A stretch of DNA of 64,000 nt from contig JAPLDH010000045.1 of NCBI GenBank assembly GCA_026391355.1, positions 105,620 to 169,619 on the forward strand, given 5' to 3'. How positions within the stretch are numbered: position 1 is the first letter of the stretch; each line of letters opens with the position of its first letter. The notes under the pieces are model-generated. The model was not told the origin of the DNA and ran no database searches. It saw nothing but the letters and a program-made list of their open reading frames with translations. Source of the DNA: Bacteroidota bacterium. Its GTDB lineage: Bacteria; Bacteroidota; Bacteroidia; Bacteroidales; FEN-979. Below, one piece after another: positions 59,653 through 64,000 of this stretch. Position numbers and translations under genes: made by a program.

Positions 59653-62600
59653 CTAAAAATCTAACTCACCTAATGGGAAATCAAAAACAGCGGGTGAAAT
59701 GGTACGATCTCTTATTCCAAACATCCTTTTAAAGAATGTTTGCTTTTTTCTTTCTATCTTTTCATCGTTCTTCCATGAAGTATAGCATTTGATAATTTTT
59801 TGCATACCTTCATCTAAGATCTCGGATTTATTGGATGGATTAAATGATCCCGAAAAATAATTTTCCAAGTTAAAATCAAGTAGAAGTAATGTCGTCAGAT
59901 AGTTTCGTTTATAAACCAATTTTGTGTTTTCTTTCCAAAATTTAAAGCCTTTCCTGACAATTTTGTCAAAATTCATTAACGCTTCAGCATAATTACCAAG
60001 TCTTAAATGACATACACCAACCGTGTTTGTCAGGGAATCGTCCTTGCCAGAGATGGCAGATAGAATTTTCAACGCATCATCAATTCTATTTTCTATTAGT
60101 AAAGATTTGATTTTCTCAGGAACATAATTGTTATTTGGTTTCTTATTTGCCTCCTCAAATGTATCTTTTATACCCTTAACCTTCCTTATCAACCAGATTG
60201 CATCAAGATCATTTCTGAACCTTTTCAAATATCTAGCTTTAAATAATAATTTGATCGCTTTTTCATTTTCTTCATTACAAATAGCAGCATTTGCTTGCTG
60301 TAATAAATTACCATAATTGTTGGAGCTAAAAAACGTTTTATCATACGTTCTTATTTCAAGCTTTTCCTTTAATTCCGTTAAAGAAATTCTATCTTTTCCG
60401 CAATAAAGTTTTAGAAAGCACGCCTGGCCGGAATCTGTGTTTATTACCAATGTACCATCTTCATAGAGAAATTTAACTTTTGCTTCTGAATCAGAATGCC
60501 AATAAATTTGCCGGGTGTTTTTTACATTCTGATTTAATAAAAATATATTAGGAGCAAGCCCACCCACACCCAATGCAGTAAATGAATTCGAATCAAACCG
60601 GCAAAAATTTATCCCTTCAAAAAACTGGACGCAGGCTCCAGTTTGTATATCCCACACTCTTAAAGTGTTATCTATGCCGAAAGACACTAACTTGTGATTT
60701 GGCAGTTCAATAGCATTTGTTACAAAACCTTTAATCCCTTCAAGTATCAATAAGCAAACACCGGATTGTGCATCCCAAATACGCCCTGTATTATCAGCTG
60801 ACCATGATATTATTCGTTCATCTGTCAACTCCATCGATTCTACAATACCCTTTGAATGCCCTTTCAGGACCACCAGGCAATCACCGCTTTGAGGATCCCA
60901 TATCCTGAGTGTATGATCCTGGGACCAGGAAAGTAACCTGCCATCGGATAATTCCAACGCACCAGAGACATTTTCATCATGACCATCCAGTTTTCTTAAG
61001 CATGTTTTACTACTGATGTCCCAAAGCCGTAAAGACTTATCCGTTGAAGTGGTTAAACCTGCCCATGATAGGATTCCACCGGTTGTCAGTTCTATTGCAA
61101 ACCTGATCTCATTTTGGTGCCCTTGAAGCACCCATAAACATGAGCCATTTTGTTTGTCCCAAATTCTCAGGGTACGGTCAATTGACCAGGTAAGAATCTT
61201 CCCATCAACTAATTCAATAGCTCCCTTTAGTAATGCTGTATGTCCTTTAAGAATAAAAAGTGGTTTTCCTGCATGCAAATCCCAGATGCAAAAGGCGAGG
61301 CTATTACCAGACCATGTAAGTAACCTGTAATTGGTTATTTCGAAAGCGCTTTCTATTCTTTCTGGATATCCTTTTAGTACATGTAAACAACTTCCATTTT
61401 GCCTATCCCAAATCCTTAGCGTAAAATCATTCGCCCATGATAAAATACTGCCATTGGATAATTCTGCAACGCCTGTAACTGATTCTGTGTGACCTTTCAG
61501 GATCAACAAACAATTACCATCAAATTTATCCCAAATCCGTAACTGGCCATCTCCATTTTCTGACCATGTGAGTATCCTGCCATCTGATAATTCAAATGCA
61601 TCGTTATCTTTTTTTCCCAGAAAGTCTGAGAGAACAACGCCTTGGTGCCTGTTCCATATACGTAATGTTTTATCATATCCCCAAAAAAGAATTCTTCCAT
61701 CGGTAAGTTCCAGAAAATCCCGCATCCAATAACCTTCCAGAATTGATATACATTTCCCGTCATCTATGTCCCAGATGCGAAGTGTTTTATCATCCCATGA
61801 AAGTATTTTCCCGTCCTTCAATATTAAAACCTTTTTAATAACGGCCGTATGCCCTTCCAAAACAAAGATACATGACCCATTTTTCACATCCCATATCCGG
61901 ATACTCCTATCCACAGACCAGGATATGATATTTCCATTGCTTAATTGGTTTGCTCCGCTAACATATTCTGTATGCCCCTCTAAAAAGGTTGTACACGTAC
62001 CATTTAGCGTTTCAAAAATACGAAGTGAATTATCAAAACTCCAAGCAAGTACCCTGCAATCACTCAATTCCAAAAAGTCTTTTTGCATAGTGGAGTTTCC
62101 ATTGGACAGGTTCAGACAAGTACCGTCTTTGGGGTTCCATATTCGCAATGAATAAATTTGTCTGATATAGTTTGATCCCAGACAAAGGATTCTTCCATCA
62201 TTTAATTGTCTGGCCAGGATGTTGGAAGACATGAATTCTTCAAGGATCGACAAACAAACACCATTGAATTTATCCCATATTCTTATAGTTCCGTCCCCGC
62301 AGGAAAGTATACTACCATCTTTTAATTGCGTTGCACCTTGATTCCACATAACATGTCCAGTCAATGTTAACAAGCAAGCCCCGGTGTGATTGTCCCATAT
62401 TTTCATTGTACCCTGTCCTCCTGATGAAAGAATCGTGAACTCATTCAACTCTTTAACACCTTCAATTCTGAATGCCTGATTTTCCATAATATATTGGGAT
62501 TCTTCACTTTGCAGATCCCAAATTTGCAATGCTTCAGTCTTGTCTTGTTCATCATATCTCCCGCCCCACGTCAGAATCTTTCCATTGGACAGTTCTAATA

Positions 62601-63264
62601 CATGATCGAACCGATAATCCTCGTTTTTCAGAATTTTCAAACATGCTCCACTTTGTGAATTCCAGATTCTTAATGTTTTATCCTTGGTAAATACACCTCC
62701 TGCCCATGAAACAATAAATCCATTTCCAGTCTCAAAGGCACCTTGTACTTCATTGAGATGACCTTCCAGTACCGGGGTACAGGAATCAACATATACTTTT
62801 TTTGCTCTTTGCGGGTTTTTTATCCAAATCCAATCCACCCTGTCATCATCTAAATACTTCTCAGCATTAATAGTAACGGGACTTTCATCTGCATATTCAA
62901 TTGCAAGTTGAAACAGAATTTTATAAGCAGGCCATGTTAAATTGCCTCTGCGCAAAATGTGAATTCGTTCCTGCAGAAAGGTTTCCCATAATAATGTTTC
63001 TTTTTTTTCAACAGGTATAGCAAGAAGTGCTTTGTAATAATCTTCCAATAAATCTTCGGTTAAATCCCTTTTTACCTTTGCCATAATAAAAGGGAAACAG
63101 CATAGTGTGTTCTTTTCCAAATTATCCCAATCACCACCTTTCGTTTGTTGCCACGGTTGCTCAACGAGTTTGCGGGTGTTGGGTTTCTTTTGAGTGGGTT
63201 CATCGAGGTATAATGGTTTTTCTTCGAAGTAGCCGGAAAGTAATTTGTGATAAAAGAGATTCAT
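59653..63264 (-). CDS. WD40-TPR protein, C-terminal half of a split NACHT STAND system
   Basis: 1203 residues. Residues 1-45 (FYHKLLSGYFEEKPLYLDEP, TQKKPNTRKLVEQPW) match a segment that normally follows the NACHT/helical region inside a single long protein. From about 170 to 930 there are roughly 18 WD40-type repeats of about 40 residues with the recurrent pattern G-H-x(3)-V-x-G-A-x-E-L-x-D-G-R-I-L-S-W-S-x-D-x-T-L-R-I-W-D. Residues about 1070-1150 look like TPRs (IENRIDDALKILSAISG, LRLGNYAEALMNFDKIVRKG). The upstream gene on the same strand ends 67 bases before and supplies the ATPase. Sensor half of a probable anti-phage or stress STAND protein; role inferred. Confidence 0.82.
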   Translation of the reverse strand: MNLFYHKLLSGYFEEKPLYLDEPTQKKPNTRKLVEQPWQQTKGGDWDNLEKNTLCCFPFIMAKVKRDLTEDLLEDYYKALLAIPVEKKETLLWETFLQERIHILRRGNLTWPAYKILFQLAIEYADESPVTINAEKYLDDDRVDWIWIKNPQRAKKVYVDSCTPVLEGHLNEVQGAFETGNGFIVSWAGGVFTKDKTLRIWNSQSGACLKILKNEDYRFDHVLELSNGKILTWGGRYDEQDKTEALQIWDLQSEESQYIMENQAFRIEGVKELNEFTILSSGGQGTMKIWDNHTGACLLTLTGHVMWNQGATQLKDGSILSCGDGTIRIWDKFNGVCLSILEEFMSSNILARQLNDGRILCLGSNYIRQIYSLRIWNPKDGTCLNLSNGNSTMQKDFLELSDCRVLAWSFDNSLRIFETLNGTCTTFLEGHTEYVSGANQLSNGNIISWSVDRSIRIWDVKNGSCIFVLEGHTAVIKKVLILKDGKILSWDDKTLRIWDIDDGKCISILEGYWMRDFLELTDGRILFWGYDKTLRIWNRHQGVVLSDFLGKKDNDAFELSDGRILTWSENGDGQLRIWDKFDGNCLLILKGHTESVTGVAELSNGSILSWANDFTLRIWDRQNGSCLHVLKGYPERIESAFEITNYRLLTWSGNSLAFCIWDLHAGKPLFILKGHTALLKGAIELVDGKILTWSIDRTLRIWDKQNGSCLWVLQGHQNEIRFAIELTTGGILSWAGLTTSTDKSLRLWDISSKTCLRKLDGHDENVSGALELSDGRLLSWSQDHTLRIWDPQSGDCLVVLKGHSKGIVESMELTDERIISWSADNTGRIWDAQSGVCLLILEGIKGFVTNAIELPNHKLVSFGIDNTLRVWDIQTGACVQFFEGINFCRFDSNSFTALGVGGLAPNIFLLNQNVKNTRQIYWHSDSEAKVKFLYEDGTLVINTDSGQACFLKLYCGKDRISLTELKEKLEIRTYDKTFFSSNNYGNLLQQANAAICNEENEKAIKLLFKARYLKRFRNDLDAIWLIRKVKGIKDTFEEANKKPNNNYVPEKIKSLLIENRIDDALKILSAISGKDDSLTNTVGVCHLRLGNYAEALMNFDKIVRKGFKFWKENTKLVYKRNYLTTLLLLDFNLENYFSGSFNPSNKSEILDEGMQKIIKCYTSWKNDEKIERKKQTFFKRMFGIRDRTISPAVFDFPLGELDF

Positions 63265-63281
63265 TTGGTGGTTTTTTACGA

Positions 63282-63317
63282 TTCAAACTTCCTCGGGTGC
63301 TTCGCACACCGAGGGGT
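63282..63317. repeat. Hairpin element between the two halves of the NACHT/WD40 system
   Basis: CCTCGGGTG (63291-63299) pairs with CACACCGAGG (63305-63314) around a short CTTCG-type loop. It lies in the 67-base gap between the NACHT part and the WD40 part; a diverged copy is at 59440. It could be a mobile palindrome or act as a partial terminator. Confidence 0.65.
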
Positions 63318-63331
63318 TATCGGTGTTTTGT

Positions 63332-64000
63332 TTATAAATTGTACCTCTCCCTCAACACCTCATTAAACTGTCTGTGGAAAAAAGTAATGATTGGCACCCC
63401 GTCTGCATCCCGCTCCGTAAGGAATGGTTCAAGGTCGAGGAAAAGGCGCGACCATACTGCAATCGGGATTTTTGTTACACCTTCCAATTCTTGTTTATGC
63501 TCTTCATGGGATTGATTCAAAAATATCTTCCAGTAATCTTTATCAAAAACCAGGATCTCCAGGATCTCATTTTCAGCCAATCCTTGGTACCTGCCACAAA
63601 GCAGGTAACAAGTCACGTTGGCAACAAGGTCTTTTGTGTGCTCTTCTTCAAGGTCATCGAAGAAGTCGTTGATGATCCCTTTTACATCCTTGTGAATAGA
63701 ATGTGGTTTGTCATAGCTGTGCCAATGCTTCGCCTTTTCAAAGACAAGTTTCAGGTAAATGGGCAGACGAATGTTATTAAAGCTGCTGATGGCAAGTTCA
63801 TCCTGCTCCGGTGTAAGTTTACGGTTAAGCGATTTCAGCCATTGATCCAGGATGAGGCGGGCTTCTGATTCAGGAAGAACCTGTAATGTCTCTTTGTAAG
63901 TGCTATTCAATTTATCTTCCAGTTCGGGAAGGGAAGAAATTACCAGCCTGACATTTTCCGGCAACTCTTTAGGCAGCCAGAAAAGGGCTTTGGCATTATC
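63332..64000 (-). CDS. NACHT/AAA STAND ATPase, C-terminal portion (runs off right edge)
   Basis: The frame is open to the window edge, reading DNAKALFWLPKELPENVRLV-ISSLPELED, so the true start lies beyond 64000 (the first internal TTG is not a start). The W-L-P-x-x-L-P-E-N-V-R-L-V-I-S-S motif is the strand after Walker B in DUF4062/NPHP3-like NACHT proteins. Winged-helix and helical regions follow (ARLILDQWLKSLNRKLTPEQ, RLPIYLKLVFEKAKHW), ending FFHRQFNEVLRERYNL, where relatives usually continue straight into the segment now starting the downstream WD40 gene. It probably forms one functional unit with that gene. Confidence 0.85.
   Translation of the reverse strand, partial: DNAKALFWLPKELPENVRLVISSLPELEDKLNSTYKETLQVLPESEARLILDQWLKSLNRKLTPEQDELAISSFNNIRLPIYLKLVFEKAKHWHSYDKPHSIHKDVKGIINDFFDDLEEEHTKDLVANVTCYLLCGRYQGLAENEILEILVFDKDYWKIFLNQSHEEHKQELEGVTKIPIAVWSRLFLDLEPFLTERDADGVPIITFFHRQFNEVLRERYNL

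Noticed and set aside
1-64000. tRNA and rRNA genes
   Set aside because: No sequence stretch showed a convincing cloverleaf or rRNA signature on reading both strands; a dedicated scan was not possible.

Overview
The window reads as a chromosome segment of an uncultured, environmental Bacteroidota, probably Bacteroidales-like. Four things support this: several secreted proteins end in type IX secretion (T9SS type A) sorting domains; lipoproteins and PKD/FN3/PAN/TIG surface proteins are abundant; many genes are preceded by the Bacteroidota promoter -7 element TAnnTTTG; and the left edge carries the GH57 amylase / glycogen-synthase-like GT / debranching-enzyme cluster typical of the phylum. Genes are separated by unusually many short repeat families (GTGACG-type, TTACGAAT-type, AAGTTATAAGT-type, GC-rich CCTTCCCC-type, TTCGACAAGCTCAGGG-type).

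Layout. 1-3.7 kb: alpha-glucan cluster on the minus strand (GH57 amylase running off the left edge, glycosyltransferase, debranching enzyme). 3.8-12.1 kb: mixed housekeeping and envelope genes (beta-helix-type lipoprotein, succinyl-CoA synthetase alpha SucD, two small envelope proteins, MnmE, a phosphoesterase lipoprotein, a DUF3089 hydrolase). 12.3-15.4 kb: an HlyD-FtsX-ABC ATPase export operon in which the adaptor and the ATPase each carry one in-frame stop codon. 15.4-24.7 kb: patatin, a DUF4143-type ATPase with an operator-like promoter, a 1475-residue DUF4062-NACHT-membrane STAND protein, a 73-bp tandem repeat array, a PKD surface protein that stops at the array, and a nucleotidyltransferase remnant. 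24.7-37.8 kb is a defence-type accessory region: a truncated DUF2779 protein, then a type I restriction-modification operon hsdM - AlbA_2 protein - small ORFs - hsdS - putative toxin - XRE antitoxin - SecB-like chaperone - hsdR, then a DUF4143 ATPase that has lost its Walker A end. 38-45 kb: T9SS cargo, a MORN protein, a DUF362 protein. 45-57.5 kb: a minus-strand operon of large surface proteins (outer-membrane beta-barrel, 1632-residue giant protein, FN3 protein, PAN/TIG protein with an in-frame stop). 57.8-59 kb: a GT87-type membrane glycosyltransferase with a strong terminator. 59.4-64 kb: a second NACHT STAND system, split into a NACHT part that runs off the right edge and a WD40/TPR part.

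Two observations stand out. First, a three-gene module resembling a toxin-antitoxin-chaperone (TAC) system lies inside the type I restriction operon, between hsdS and hsdR, with a good candidate promoter of its own. Second, hsdM, hsdR, the DUF2779 gene and probably hsdS contain in-frame insertions made of the same repeat families that fill the intergenic regions, most of them as inverted pairs. This resembles the protein-coding palindromic elements of Rickettsia, with several element families in neighbouring genes. Three otherwise intact genes also carry single in-frame stop codons, each explainable by one C-to-T change.

All family assignments come from reading the sequence and from memory of the families; no searches were run.
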